From assembly GCA_030680295.1 (NCBI GenBank), contig JAUXVU010000023.1, positions 992,001 to 1,056,000 of the forward strand: a stretch of DNA of 64,000 bases, written 5' to 3'. A model generated the notes under the pieces. That model searched no databases. It saw nothing but the letters and a program-made list of their open reading frames with translations, and was not told the origin of the DNA. A program made the position numbers and the translations under genes. Numbering within the stretch: position 1 is the stretch's first letter; each line of letters starts with the position of its first letter. Positions 8,110-17,769 of the stretch are shown piece after piece. This stretch comes from Moraxellaceae bacterium. Its GTDB lineage: Bacteria > Pseudomonadota > Gammaproteobacteria > Pseudomonadales > Moraxellaceae.

Positions 8110-9180
8110 GTGGACGTGTTAACCATTGTGCTGTTTGTCATCGGTTTAGGCTTATTGACGATAGGTGCTGACGTCTTAGTTAAAGGCGCAGCTACCTTGG
8201 CAGGAAGTTTTGGTATTGCACCGCTTATCATTGGTTTAACCGTGGTCGCCTTTGGCACCAGTGCTCCCGAGCTTGCGGTCAGCATCAACTCTTCCTTTCA
8301 AGGCCAGTCCGATATTGCATTGGGTAATGTTGTTGGCAGCAACATCTGTAATGTGCTGCTCATTCTTGGTCTATCTGCAGTTGCAGCACCATTGGTTGTC
8401 CAGCGCCAACTCGTGCGTATTGATGTGCCCGTCATGATTGGTGCATCAATAGTCATGGCCGTATTAGCCTTGGATGGTCGCTTAGGGCGTTGGGATGGCG
8501 CTTTGTTATCAACGGGCCTGCTGGCCTATATCGGCTTTTTGCTGCATTTATCCCGTAAAAATAAAGCGATTGCTGATGCTGTTCTAGCCGAAGTCGACAT
8601 TGATGAAGAGGACAAAGCCCACCCACTTAAAAGTGTTGCCTTCATTGTGGTTGGCCTTGCTATGTTGGTGTTAGGTTCAACTTGGCTGGTTGATGGTGCC
8701 GTGATGTTTGCTCGCAGCCTTGGCATTTCCGAGCTTGTTATTGGCCTCACCATTGTCTCGATTGGCACATCACTACCCGAGCTTGCCACCAGTGTTATGG
8801 CATCCATCAAAGGTGAGCGCGACATTGCCATTGGCAATATTGTCGGCAGTAATATCTTTAATATTTTCTCGGTCTTAGGCATTAGCGCCTTGGTTGCGCC
8901 GGATGGCATTCGTGTTGCAACAGAAGCTATGCAATTTGATATTCCGGTCATGCTGGTCATTTCAGTGCTGTGTTTACCGCTGTTTTATATTGGCTTTAGC
9001 ATTTCGCGCGCGCGCGGTGCCATGTTGTTAGCCTGGTATGTTGGTTATGTTTGTTACCTCGTCATGCAGAGCAACGACAGTGCCGCACTGCCAACACTAA
9101 TCTCTATGTTTTATGTAGCCCTGCCACTGACATTAATTTGGTTAAGCCTTGGCTGCATTAAGCAATGGCGCGCTGCATGA
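8110..9180 (+). CDS. Calcium/sodium:cation exchanger, CaCA family (YrbG-like)
   Basis: An inner-membrane cation antiporter of the CaCA superfamily. The 356-residue protein contains the two inverted alpha repeats: FGTSAPELAVS with LGNVVGSNICN (about 48-81), and IGTSLPELATS with IGNIVGSNIFN (about 218-251). These line the ion path. About ten membrane helices are expected, with an acidic cytoplasmic loop (VDIDEEDK, about 162-169) in the middle. The start is GTG at 8110 with CGGAG upstream. Whether it moves Ca2+ with Na+ or H+ cannot be decided from sequence. It follows a strong terminator and precedes glyQ. Confidence 0.9.
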   Translation: MDVLTIVLFVIGLGLLTIGADVLVKGAATLAGSFGIAPLIIGLTVVAFGTSAPELAVSINSSFQGQSDIALGNVVGSNICNVLLILGLSAVAAPLVVQRQLVRIDVPVMIGASIVMAVLALDGRLGRWDGALLSTGLLAYIGFLLHLSRKNKAIADAVLAEVDIDEEDKAHPLKSVAFIVVGLAMLVLGSTWLVDGAVMFARSLGISELVIGLTIVSIGTSLPELATSVMASIKGERDIAIGNIVGSNIFNIFSVLGISALVAPDGIRVATEAMQFDIPVMLVISVLCLPLFYIGFSISRARGAMLLAWYVGYVCYLVMQSNDSAALPTLISMFYVALPLTLIWLSLGCIKQWRAA

Positions 9181-9228
9181 TTTTATAAGGAACGTTATAC
9201 TGCGCGCTTCGCGTTGGGGACTCACACC

Positions 9229-10188
9229 ATGACTAGCACTTCACAGCCCATTCAAACCTTTCAGGGCTTGATCTTAGCGCTGCAAAATTTTTGGGCCGAA
9301 CAAGGCTGTGTCATTTTGCAGCCATACGATATGGAAATGGGCGCAGGTACATTCCACACGGCCACGTTTTTGCGTGCCATTGGCCCTGAAACGTGGAATG
9401 CCGCTTATGTTCAACCTTCGCGTCGCCCAGCCGATGGTCGTTATGGTGAGAACCCCAATCGCTTACAGCATTATTACCAGTTCCAAGTGGTGTTAAAACC
9501 TAACCCCAGCAATATTCAAGAGCTTTATTTAGACTCCTTACGCCATATAGGTGTAGACCCCACCGTGCACGACATTCGTTTTGTCGAAGACAACTGGGAG
9601 TCACCCACACTTGGCGCTTGGGGCTTGGGCTGGGAAGTGTGGCTCAATGGCATGGAAGTGACTCAGTTCACTTACTTTCAGCAAGTCGGCGGCTTGGAGT
9701 GCTACCCGGTCACCGGCGAGATCACTTATGGTCTAGAGCGTTTAGCCATGTACCTGCAGGGCGTTGATTCGGTTTATGACTTGGTCTGGACCGATGGCCA
9801 GTTTGGCAAAGTGACCTATGGCGACGTGTTTCATCAAAACGAAGTCGAACAATCCACCTATAACTTTGAGCACGCCAATGTGGCTGAGCTATTTAAGTTA
9901 TTTGATCTTTATGAAGCCGAGTCAAATCGCATCATGGCGCTTAAACTGCCATTGCCAGCCTATGAATTTGTACTAAAAGCCTCACACACCTTTAACTTAC
10001 TAGATGCTCGTCGAGCCATCTCAGTCACTGAACGTCAGCGTTATATTTTGCGCGTTCGTACCTTGGCGCGTGCTGTAGCACAGAGCTATTTTGATGCGCG
10101 AGCCGCACTTGGTTTTCCCATGGCCGCCGCCGAGCTGCGTGATGAGGTCATGGCGCAGGTATTAGCAAAACAGGAGCAGTCAGCATGA
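9229..10188 (+). CDS. glyQ: Glycyl-tRNA synthetase alpha subunit
   Basis: The catalytic subunit of the alpha2-beta2 bacterial glycyl-tRNA synthetase. Conserved blocks are plain: [52 protein letters not shown] and [19 protein letters not shown]. The 319-residue length is usual for the family. A TTG at 9214 is in frame upstream, but the ATG at 9229 has GGGGA eight bases before it. Its stop overlaps the glyS start by four bases, giving coupled synthesis of the two subunits. Confidence 0.98.
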   Translation: MTSTSQPIQTFQGLILALQNFWAEQGCVILQPYDMEMGAGTFHTATFLRAIGPETWNAAYVQPSRRPADGRYGENPNRLQHYYQFQVVLKPNPSNIQELYLDSLRHIGVDPTVHDIRFVEDNWESPTLGAWGLGWEVWLNGMEVTQFTYFQQVGGLECYPVTGEITYGLERLAMYLQGVDSVYDLVWTDGQFGKVTYGDVFHQNEVEQSTYNFEHANVAELFKLFDLYEAESNRIMALKLPLPAYEFVLKASHTFNLLDARRAISVTERQRYILRVRTLARAVAQSYFDARAALGFPMAAAELRDEVMAQVLAKQEQSA

Positions 10189-12236
10189 GCCATCCAGATT
10201 TCTTATTTGAAATTGGTGGCGAAGAGCTACCGCCAAAATCCTTGCTGACACTGGCAACTGCGCTACATACAGGCGTTGTCGACGGCCTGAGCAAAGCCGG
10301 CATTACTCACGAGGCGGTGGATTTTTATGCTGCACCACGCCGTCTGAGCATTTACATCAAAGCCTTAGCACCAAAACAGGCCGACCGCACCATCAGCATG
10401 GATGGCCCACCAGTAAAGGCCGCCTTTGACAGCGAGGGCAAACCAACACCTGCAGCCCTTGGTTTTGCACGCAAAAATGGCGTCGAAGTTGATGAGCTTG
10501 ACCGCAGTGGTGAAAAACTACGGCTAGTGAAATCTATTCCGGGTGGTCATACGCTGGATTTATTACCGGCCATTTTTGATAACGCGCTTAAGAATCTGCC
10601 CGTGGCCAAACGTATGCGCTGGGGTGCGTCGCGAGTAGAATTTGTTCGCCCCATGCATTGGTTAGTCATGCTTTATGGTGATCAAGTTGTTCCAGCCACG
10701 CTATTAGCTCTCGACAGTGGTCGCACCAGTTACGGTCATCGCTTTCATCACCCACAAGCGGTGGTCATCCATCAGGCCAGCGACTACTTAAATGTTATGC
10801 GTAACGCCCATGTTGTTGCCGACTTTGCCGAGCGCCGCGAACTAATCACTAATAAGGTCAATGACTTAGCGCAGAAAGAGGGTGGTCAGGCGCTAATGCC
10901 GCCGGCCTTACTCGATGAAGTCACTGCACTGGTTGAATGGCCCGTGCCTTTGGTGTGTTCGTTTGAGTCGCGTTTTTTAAGTGTGCCGCAAGAGGCCTTA
11001 ATCTCCACCATGCAAGACAATCAGAAATATTTCTGTTTGGTGGATAGTCAGCAGCAGCTGATGGCTCGCTTTATCACGGTGGCTAATATTGAATCGTCAG
11101 CACCGGAAAAGATCGTGTCCGGCAATGAAAAAGTTGTTCGCCCACGTTTGACCGATGCTGAGTTCTTTTTTAACCAAGACAAAAAAATCACCCTAGCTGA
11201 GCGCAATGAGCGCCTACGCAATGTGGTCTTTCAAGCTCAATTGGGCTCGGTGTACCAAAAAGCAGAGCGTGTTTCCGCCTTGGCGGCTGTTATTGCCCAA
11301 CAAATTGGCGGTAATGCCGAACATGCTCGCACTGCAGGCTTATTAAGCAAGTCCGACCTAGCCTCTGAAATGGTTAGTGAGTTCCCAGAACTGCAGGGTA
11401 TTGCCGGTTATCACTATGCGCGTCATGAAGGTCTGGCCGATGACATTGCCTTAGCACTGAACGAACAATATCTGCCGCGTTTTTCTGGCGACAACCTGCC
11501 AACCACCAGCACCGGCCAAGCCGTTGCTTTGGCTGACAAGCTCGACACTTTAACCGGTATTTTTGGTATTGGTCAGCCGCCAACAGGTTCTAAAGACCCC
11601 TTTGCGCTGCGCCGTGCCGCACTGGGTGTATTGCGGATTTTGATCGATGGTGAACTAAACCTTGATCTTGCCAAGTTAGTGCGTAGTGCCTGTGATCAAC
11701 ATGGTGCCGCCTTAACAATTAGCAGCACAGCAGACGATGTCTTTGAGTTTTTGCTGGGGCGTTACCGCGCCATGTACGAAGAGCAGGGTATTAGCGCTGA
11801 TGTCATTTTGTCAGTACAAACCTGTCGACCTACCGTTGCCAGTGACTTTGATAAACGCGTAAAGGCCGTAGCACATTTCCGCAACTTGCCTGAAGCCGCC
11901 GCATTAGCTGCAGCGAATAAGCGTGTGTCGAATATTCTGGCCAAGGAAAACGTGCCTGCTGGCGAAATCGAACGTAGCTTATTAAGTGCTGGCCCCGAAC
12001 AAGAACTAGCGGATGCGGTTAGTCGCTTAGCTGCAGAAGTGATGCCGCTGTATGCCGCTGGCGACTACACACAAGCTCTGACCAAGCTGGCTGCGCTGCG
12101 TGAGCCGGTTGATGCCTTTTTTGACAATGTCATGGTTATGGCCGACGACGTGGCTATACGCGGTAATCGATTACGCCTATTGTCATGGTTGCGTACATTG
12201 TTTTTGCGCGTGGCGGATATTTCTCAACTTTCCTAA
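10185..12236 (+). CDS. glyS: Glycyl-tRNA synthetase beta subunit
   Basis: The tRNA-binding subunit partnered with GlyQ. The 683-residue protein begins with [15 protein letters not shown] and contains [46 protein letters not shown] and the HD-like part with [20 protein letters not shown] and [16 protein letters not shown], all conserved in the beta subunit. The C-terminus is an anticodon-binding-like helical domain. It overlaps glyQ (ATGA). Confidence 0.98.
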   Translation: MSHPDFLFEIGGEELPPKSLLTLATALHTGVVDGLSKAGITHEAVDFYAAPRRLSIYIKALAPKQADRTISMDGPPVKAAFDSEGKPTPAALGFARKNGVEVDELDRSGEKLRLVKSIPGGHTLDLLPAIFDNALKNLPVAKRMRWGASRVEFVRPMHWLVMLYGDQVVPATLLALDSGRTSYGHRFHHPQAVVIHQASDYLNVMRNAHVVADFAERRELITNKVNDLAQKEGGQALMPPALLDEVTALVEWPVPLVCSFESRFLSVPQEALISTMQDNQKYFCLVDSQQQLMARFITVANIESSAPEKIVSGNEKVVRPRLTDAEFFFNQDKKITLAERNERLRNVVFQAQLGSVYQKAERVSALAAVIAQQIGGNAEHARTAGLLSKSDLASEMVSEFPELQGIAGYHYARHEGLADDIALALNEQYLPRFSGDNLPTTSTGQAVALADKLDTLTGIFGIGQPPTGSKDPFALRRAALGVLRILIDGELNLDLAKLVRSACDQHGAALTISSTADDVFEFLLGRYRAMYEEQGISADVILSVQTCRPTVASDFDKRVKAVAHFRNLPEAAALAAANKRVSNILAKENVPAGEIERSLLSAGPEQELADAVSRLAAEVMPLYAAGDYTQALTKLAALREPVDAFFDNVMVMADDVAIRGNRLRLLSWLRTLFLRVADISQLS

Positions 12237-12253
12237 AAGCCCATGGTTAGGGC

Positions 12254-12283
12254 TTAGACAGTTGTCTAATTTACCCATATGAC
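12254..12283 (+). promoter_or_regulatory. Promoter overlapped by a palindromic candidate operator
   Basis: TTAGACA-GT-TGTCTAA (12254-12269) is a perfect inverted repeat with seven-base arms. It overlaps a plausible sigma-70 promoter, TAGACA (12255-12260) - 17 bases - TATGAC (12278-12283). It lies about 90 bases before the acyl-CoA dehydrogenase start. The arrangement suggests repression by a dimeric regulator, perhaps of the TetR type common for fatty acid oxidation genes; no such regulator is adjacent. Confidence 0.5.
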
Positions 12284-12371
12284 GGGCCATACCTGCATTA
12301 CTGCCAATGTACTGCAGGGCTTTATCATCTATAAAGCCCAAGTTTTCCGCACCCAATGAAGGTGAATGACT

Positions 12372-14189
12372 ATGCCAATGTACAAAGCCCCCCTCCGTGA
12401 CGTTCGCTTTTTGCTGAACGAAGTATTTGATTACCCTGCACACTACGCCTCTTTACCAAATGGTGAAGACGCCACACCTGACGTGGTAGATGCCATTTTG
12501 GAAGAGTGCGGTAAGTTCTGTGAAGACGTGTTGTTCCCACTCAACCAAACTGGCGACGAAGAAGGCTGTCATTTTGAAAACGGTGAAGTCACCACGCCTA
12601 AAGGCTTTAAAGAAGCTTATGACCAGTATGTTGCTGGTGGCTGGCAAGGTCTGAATTACCCGGCCGAATTTGGTGGTCAAAACCTGCCTATGTCGATGGC
12701 GCTGTTGAAAGCCGAAATGATTGGTACCGCTAACTGGTCATTTGGTATGTATCCTGGCCTGTCTATTGGCTGTATGAACACCATTTTGCTGCACGGAACA
12801 GAAGAGCAAAAAAGCACCTACATGCCGCCATTAGTTGAAGGCATCTGGGCCGGCACCATGTGCTTAACCGAGCCTCATTGCGGTACTGACTTAGGTCAGG
12901 TAAAAACCAAAGCCGAAGATAATGGCGATGGCAGCTACTCGGTAACAGGCACTAAGATTTTCATCTCTTCAGGCGACCATGACCTAACAGAAAACATCGT
13001 GCACATCGTGTTAGCACGTCTACCGGATGCACCTGCTGGCACCCGCGGTATTTCCTTGTTCATTATTCCTAAGTTTCTGCCAAGTGCAGACGGTGGTATC
13101 GGTGAACGCAACGGTGTAACCGCTGGCAACATCGAACACAAAATGGGCATCAAAGCTTCTGCAACCTGTGTCATGAACTTTGATGGCGCTAAAGCATTCC
13201 TCATTGGCCCACCAAACAAAGGCCTAGAGTGCATGTTCACCTTCATGAACACCGCGCGTATTGGCACCTCGATTCAAGGTATTGGCGCCGCCGAAATTTC
13301 TTACCAAAACTCATTGGTCTATGCCAAAGAGCGTCGCTCCATGCGCGCCCTGTCTGGCAAGAAAGAGCCAAATGCACCAGCTGATGCGCTGATCCATCAC
13401 GGTGATGTGCGCCGCATGTTGTTGACCCAGAAGGCTGTCGCCGAAGGTGGTCGTGCCATGTTGTATTACGCCACAAAAATGGCGGATCACATGGGTATCG
13501 CCATCACTAATGGTGACAAAGAGTCCTATGATCACTGGGATGACAAGTTAGGCTTCTTAACACCAATTTTGAAAGGTGTGCTGACTGAGTTAGGCCTGGA
13601 ATCCGCCAACTTAGGTATGCAGGTGTTTGGTGGCCACGGCTATATCAGCGAACACGGCATGGAACAGTATGCACGTGATGCCCGTATTGCCACGCTGTAC
13701 GAAGGCACCACGGGCATTCAAGCACTCGACTTGTTAGGTCGCAAAGTGCTGCTGACCACCAAGGGTAAAGCTGTACGTGACTTCACATCTGAAATCGCTA
13801 AGTTCTGCCGCGATAACTTAGCTAACAAACAAATGCGTCCATTTGTTTGGGAACTGAGCAAAATCGTTACCCAATGGAACTACTTAACCGTGCGCATCAT
13901 GCTGCAAGCACGTAAAGATCGTGACTTGGTAGGCACAGCTGCTAATGACTTCCTGATGTACTCAGGTTATGCCGTATTGGCATACTTCTGGGCACAAATG
14001 GCAGCGGTAGCGTTTGAGAAACTGGAAAAGGGCGGCAATGATGAGCCAGCCTTCTACCAAGCCAAGATCCAAACCGCTGAGTTCTACTTTGATCGTCTGT
14101 TACCACGTGCCAAAGCACATGCTGACAGCATGCTCAAACCAACCAAATCGCTGATGCAGATGGAGCCGGAGCACTTCCACTTCCTCTAA
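12372..14189 (+). CDS. Acyl-CoA dehydrogenase, ~600-residue C-terminally extended type
   Basis: A flavin-dependent acyl-CoA dehydrogenase of the long form with an extra C-terminal domain, as in the enzymes beginning M-P-x-YKAPLRD. The core has CLTEPHCGTDLGQVKTKAE and KIFISSGDHDLTENI near FAD. It continues with ATCVMNFDGAKAFLIG and the C-terminal GMQVFGGHGYISEHGMEQY followed by DARIATLYEGTTGIQALDLLGRK. The EGTTGIQA segment and the following 170 residues are typical of this class. An ATG two codons earlier (12366) is also possible. It is regulated separately by the palindrome-bearing promoter and followed by a strong terminator. Confidence 0.92.
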   Translation: MPMYKAPLRDVRFLLNEVFDYPAHYASLPNGEDATPDVVDAILEECGKFCEDVLFPLNQTGDEEGCHFENGEVTTPKGFKEAYDQYVAGGWQGLNYPAEFGGQNLPMSMALLKAEMIGTANWSFGMYPGLSIGCMNTILLHGTEEQKSTYMPPLVEGIWAGTMCLTEPHCGTDLGQVKTKAEDNGDGSYSVTGTKIFISSGDHDLTENIVHIVLARLPDAPAGTRGISLFIIPKFLPSADGGIGERNGVTAGNIEHKMGIKASATCVMNFDGAKAFLIGPPNKGLECMFTFMNTARIGTSIQGIGAAEISYQNSLVYAKERRSMRALSGKKEPNAPADALIHHGDVRRMLLTQKAVAEGGRAMLYYATKMADHMGIAITNGDKESYDHWDDKLGFLTPILKGVLTELGLESANLGMQVFGGHGYISEHGMEQYARDARIATLYEGTTGIQALDLLGRKVLLTTKGKAVRDFTSEIAKFCRDNLANKQMRPFVWELSKIVTQWNYLTVRIMLQARKDRDLVGTAANDFLMYSGYAVLAYFWAQMAAVAFEKLEKGGNDEPAFYQAKIQTAEFYFDRLLPRAKAHADSMLKPTKSLMQMEPEHFHFL

Positions 14190-14201
14190 GCATTTGGTAT
14201 T

Positions 14202-14241
14202 AAAAAAGGGCGCTACTGGCAACAGTAAGCGCCCTTTTTTT
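14202..14241 (+). terminator. Rho-independent terminator after the acyl-CoA dehydrogenase
   Basis: AAAAAAGGGCGCTACTG (14202-14218) pairs with CAGTAAGCGCCCTTTTTT (14223-14240), with a single bulged A, closing a GCAA tetraloop. T runs on to 14241. The A tract on the left would also let it act on the opposite strand. Confidence 0.93.
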
Positions 14242-14305
14242 ATGATTTGAGGCCATAATCAACAGCATCAGCGGCTGCACTTTGTTTGCTATAAGGATTT
14301 TCGCT

Positions 14306-15373
14306 ATGCACCAACAACCGCTTTTGTCGCGCCTGCCAATGTTTGCTGCACTGACAGTCTTGGTGTTTTTAAGCTTTAAAGTATTACAACCATTCATTAT
14401 TTCTGTGACGTGGGCCGCTATCTTAGTGTTTGTAAGTTGGCCTCTTTACCTACGCTTATTAAAAGCACTGAAGGGACGTCGTAACTTAGCCGCGTTATTA
14501 ATGACCATTGGTCTGACCCTTATCACTTTAGGCCCCATCACTTGGTTATTGCTCATTTTGCAAATGGAAGTTCGTATAATTTTCAAAGGCTTAGTGGCAT
14601 TAATCAGTCAAGAGAGCTTTCAACCACCGGATTTTATTACGCAGTATTTTCCGTGGTTAGCTCAAGAGTTGCAGCGAATTTGGCAGGTTTTACATGATGA
14701 CCCAGATGCCATACGTGCGAATTTGCGTAATAACTTTGGCCTAGGTTTAGGGCAGTTGGGGTTTTTAGCCGGTGAGGTTGGCCGTAATTTAGCCAAACTA
14801 GCAATGACCATTTTCACCGCATTTTTCCTTTACCGTGATGGCGAGCGTATTTTGCAACAGCTGCGACACGCCCTGCGTTTAGTCAGTTCCGCATCAGGCG
14901 AACGCTACCTTTCCGCTGCCGGCGAAATGACCCGTGCGGTGGTATTTGGCATTGTGTTAACCGCATTAGCACAGGCGATATTAGCCGGCATAGGCTATGC
15001 CGTGGCGGGTGCCCCAAACCCAGTCTTCTTAACCGCTGTAACGTTCATTATTGCCTTGATCCCCTTTGGCACACCTTTCGCGTGGGGGGCGGTGGCCTTG
15101 TGGCTGCTAGCCGATGGTCAAATTTTAGCGGGCATTGGTTTGGCGATCTGGGGAACCTTGGTGGTAAGTACCATCGACAACATTATTCGACCTTTAGTCA
15201 TCTCTAACTCGACGCGCGTTTCCTTTCTGCTGGTGATGTTTGGCGTTTTAGGCGGCCTTGCTGCCTTTGGCATGATTGGCCTATTTATTGGCCCCGTCAT
15301 CTTAGCTGTACTGTCATCGCTCTGGCAGGAGTGGCTCAACAGTCCTGCCTTAGACAATGACAGCTCAGCATAA
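14306..15373 (+). CDS. AI-2E family transporter (PerM/YdiK-like permease)
   Basis: A polytopic inner-membrane protein of 355 residues. The pattern of the family is visible: an N-terminal pair of helices around FKVLQPFIISVTWAAILVF, a soluble part with LAQELQRIW, and the C-terminal bundle with PNPVFLTAVTFIIALIPFGTP and NIIRPLVISNSTRVSF. The PFGTP and DNIIRPL motifs mark the AI-2E/PerM family. Some members export the AI-2 signal or act in Na+/H+ exchange; the substrate here is unknown. The ATG at 14306 with AAGGA upstream is preferred over the TTG at 14282. It converges on the arsenosugar operon with only three bases between stops. Confidence 0.87.
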   Translation: MHQQPLLSRLPMFAALTVLVFLSFKVLQPFIISVTWAAILVFVSWPLYLRLLKALKGRRNLAALLMTIGLTLITLGPITWLLLILQMEVRIIFKGLVALISQESFQPPDFITQYFPWLAQELQRIWQVLHDDPDAIRANLRNNFGLGLGQLGFLAGEVGRNLAKLAMTIFTAFFLYRDGERILQQLRHALRLVSSASGERYLSAAGEMTRAVVFGIVLTALAQAILAGIGYAVAGAPNPVFLTAVTFIIALIPFGTPFAWGAVALWLLADGQILAGIGLAIWGTLVVSTIDNIIRPLVISNSTRVSFLLVMFGVLGGLAAFGMIGLFIGPVILAVLSSLWQEWLNSPALDNDSSA

Positions 15374-15376
15374 AAA

Positions 15377-16414
15377 TTAGCAGCAGGGCGCTGCTGAAGC
15401 ACCGAGGGCAGTGTCATAAGGCAAAGCCTTGCCACAGCCCTCGAAAATGCCGTAGTGGCGCTTAAAATCGCCTATAAATTCAAAATGTGGCTTAAGCCTT
15501 GTGTCCTGCAACATGTGCCAAGTGTTGCCACACACCGGAAACACTTTGCCCGCCTGAATATGATGATGTTTATCCAGCACAAACGTATCCGAGCTGCCCA
15601 TCACGCTACCTTTGTAAATCACCGCTTGGCCGTAATCCTCACAATCCGGCTCCAGCTCTGGCAGCTTAAATAGACGATACGTCGCCGAATAAAAACGAAT
15701 GTTGCCGCATTTTTCACGCAGGGCAGAGTCGGTGATTTCAATCGGCTTGTCTTCGACCAAACGCGGATCGGTAAAGCCATGACGCTTGGCCATGGCGATA
15801 AAATCATTCCAATACAGCGCACCACTTAGGCACTCACCATATAACAGCGGATCCGCTACCAGCTCGGCTGGCACACGACGATCCGCATAAATATCAGAAA
15901 AATACAGCTCACCACCGGTTTTCAGCAGGCGATACGCCTCAGCCAATACGGCATCTTTATCCGGCGACAAATTGATAACGCAGTTAGAGACGATTACATC
16001 AAAACGCTGGTCTTCAAGACCTAACTCATTTAGACGCTCAATGTAGCCATGCTTAAAACTGACATTGGCATAACCAAAACGTTGTGCATGCCAGTTTAAG
16101 GTTGCGTTTGCCACGGCTAGCTGCTCCGTGGTCATGTCTACCCCGAGCACATGACCCGCTTCGCCGACTAGCTGTGCCAACACATAAACATCACGTCCTG
16201 AGCCAGAGCCAAGGTCTAATATCTGGCAACCGGACAAATCACTTGGACAGACTAGGCCGCAACCGTAATAACGACTGAGCACGTCATCATGCACATTCGA
16301 CAGTAACGGTTTCAGCCAATTTGGCATGGCAGAAGCATCACAACAGGCTGACGTTTTTAGGTCTGTAGTTGCCTGCAGCTGCTTGCCGTAATAGTCCTGA
16401 ACGAGTTCATGCAT
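15377..16414 (-). CDS. arsM: Arsenite S-adenosylmethionine methyltransferase (ArsM-like)
   Basis: The 345-residue protein has the SAM-binding motif ILDLGSGSGRDVYVLA (65-80). It also has the two cysteines that bind trivalent arsenic in ArsM, in SNCVINLSPDK (C145) and YGECLSGALYW (C195). More cysteines are present near the N-terminus (TSACC, C24-C25; C52, C56) and at the extreme C-terminus (C344-C345). ArsM methylates arsenite stepwise with SAM. It is the last gene of a minus-strand operon beginning with an ArsS-like protein, so its product, dimethylarsenite, probably feeds arsenosugar formation. No arsR or arsenic efflux gene is in the window. Confidence 0.88.
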   Translation of the reverse strand: MHELVQDYYGKQLQATTDLKTSACCDASAMPNWLKPLLSNVHDDVLSRYYGCGLVCPSDLSGCQILDLGSGSGRDVYVLAQLVGEAGHVLGVDMTTEQLAVANATLNWHAQRFGYANVSFKHGYIERLNELGLEDQRFDVIVSNCVINLSPDKDAVLAEAYRLLKTGGELYFSDIYADRRVPAELVADPLLYGECLSGALYWNDFIAMAKRHGFTDPRLVEDKPIEITDSALREKCGNIRFYSATYRLFKLPELEPDCEDYGQAVIYKGSVMGSSDTFVLDKHHHIQAGKVFPVCGNTWHMLQDTRLKPHFEFIGDFKRHYGIFEGCGKALPYDTALGASAAPCC

Positions 16415-16426
16415 GGTTTTTTCCTG

Positions 16427-17131
16427 TTACTGACACTGGGCTTGGTCACTGACGAAAAAAGGTTTGCTATACCAAGCTTCAGCGCTGCTGTTGGTGTTGT
16501 CGGTATCGGTGGCAATAGCCAACCCTGTAACTAGCGGTAGTGGGCCTGAAAACATGGCGCGATAGTCACTCGCTACGTTACGAGCTTGTTTTACCCATTT
16601 ACCTGCCTGTGCATTTCCACTTTGTAAAACCATCATCCGCGTGCGATCCGTGTATGAGTTTGGTGCCACGGTACCAATGGGGTGTTTATTATCCCAAACA
16701 TAGTTAATTGCAGCGGTGGGCAGTTCAGCACCATAAAAAGTCTTGGCCAAACGAACTTTTACACGGTCAGCAAATGGAATCTGATTTAGCGGCACATCAA
16801 ACAATACATAGACTCTAGCAGCATAGTCATCACCTGCCTTAGTGCTTAGATCAGCATTCGTGACTACGCTCTTTATGCGCCAAGACCAGCATAAAACCGG
16901 GGTTTTATTCAAATCGACGGGCATCGCACTAATTAATCCAGCCATACTGGACTTTGCTACTGCATGCACAACCCATTGTGCGTTTTCTTGCTGCAGTCGG
17001 TACTGCGTAGGCGCTACTTTCTGATTCGGCTGAAATAGACCCCAGCCCTTCGGCAAGCCATCCTCGCCTAGAGTAAATGCAAAAGCTGGCGCACTGGCAG
17101 CCATTAGCATCATTGCCAAAACAACCTTCAT
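16427..17131 (-). CDS. Exported DUF3047-like protein in the arsenosugar operon
   Basis: The 234-residue protein starts with a signal peptide (hydrophobic residues 3-18, cleavage near SAPAFA). It resembles the DUF3047 family: GWGLFQ near the start, LCWSWRIK in the first third, DDYAARVYVLFD in the middle and INYVWDNKHPIGTVAPNSYT afterwards, with a late SGPLPLVTGLAIATDTDNT that looks like a beta-sandwich strand pair. The function is unknown. It overlaps the preceding glycosyltransferase by four bases and is 12 bases from arsM, so it belongs to the operon. A periplasmic carbohydrate-binding role is only a guess. Confidence 0.75.
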   Translation of the reverse strand: MKVVLAMMLMAASAPAFAFTLGEDGLPKGWGLFQPNQKVAPTQYRLQQENAQWVVHAVAKSSMAGLISAMPVDLNKTPVLCWSWRIKSVVTNADLSTKAGDDYAARVYVLFDVPLNQIPFADRVKVRLAKTFYGAELPTAAINYVWDNKHPIGTVAPNSYTDRTRMMVLQSGNAQAGKWVKQARNVASDYRAMFSGPLPLVTGLAIATDTDNTNSSAEAWYSKPFFVSDQAQCQ

Positions 17132-17769
17132 TGCATTACCTCTTGTGGTCTTGAAAACGACGAGGGCAGGTAAACAAGATCGTCCGCCTCATCTATATCG
17201 TTTAGGTATTCACCGAGGGCATAACGAATACCGGCCTGTGTCAGGTCAGACAGCGTTTTAGTCATTAACACAGGTGTACTCCATGGCTTGCCCTCAAACA
17301 CAGCGCCAAGGCTCCCTTTGAGTGCCACCAGCACATAACCACCATCATGAGCCGGCTGCAAGTACACATCGGCTTGATCCAGTGCCTTTCTAGCTTGCGT
17401 TATATGCTGAATATTTAGCTCAGGGCAGTCGGTACCGATAATAATGACTTGCTGCGCCAGGTTAAGTGCATAACTCGCTGCGGCCTGCATACGTGCGCCC
17501 AAGTCGCCCTCAACTTGCACAATCAACTCTGTTTTATAACGTTGTGCTAAATGCTCAAAGTATGGATTGATCTGAGGTGTGACACATAACACGGCGAAAA
17601 CAGAGAATGCCGTTTGCTGCGTCATTTGCTGCACTTTGTTTAGCGTATGCAGCAATAGTTGCTCAGCAAGTATTGCTGCATACTCCTCGCCTAAGGTGGC
17701 AGCAATACGTGTTTTTGCTAACCCCGGCAGCGGCTGCTTAGCCATAATCACGACACAGGTATCGTGCAT
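17128..17769 (-). CDS. Glycosyltransferase, TIGR04282 type (arsenosugar-associated)
   Basis: This 213-residue protein has the nucleotidyl/glycosyl-transferase A fold. It opens with VVIMAKQPLPGLAKTRIAATLG, the activation motif of the small family usually found beside ArsM and ArsS. It continues with IIIGTDCPELNIQHI and LQPAHDGGYVLVALK, which contains the conserved HDGGY. Family members are predicted to handle an activated sugar; the exact donor is not known. The frame is open to 17910, but the ATG at 17769 overlaps the upstream stop (TAATG) and fits the conserved start. It is coupled at both ends to its neighbours. Confidence 0.85.
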   Translation of the reverse strand: MHDTCVVIMAKQPLPGLAKTRIAATLGEEYAAILAEQLLLHTLNKVQQMTQQTAFSVFAVLCVTPQINPYFEHLAQRYKTELIVQVEGDLGARMQAAASYALNLAQQVIIIGTDCPELNIQHITQARKALDQADVYLQPAHDGGYVLVALKGSLGAVFEGKPWSTPVLMTKTLSDLTQAGIRYALGEYLNDIDEADDLVYLPSSFSRPQEVMQ

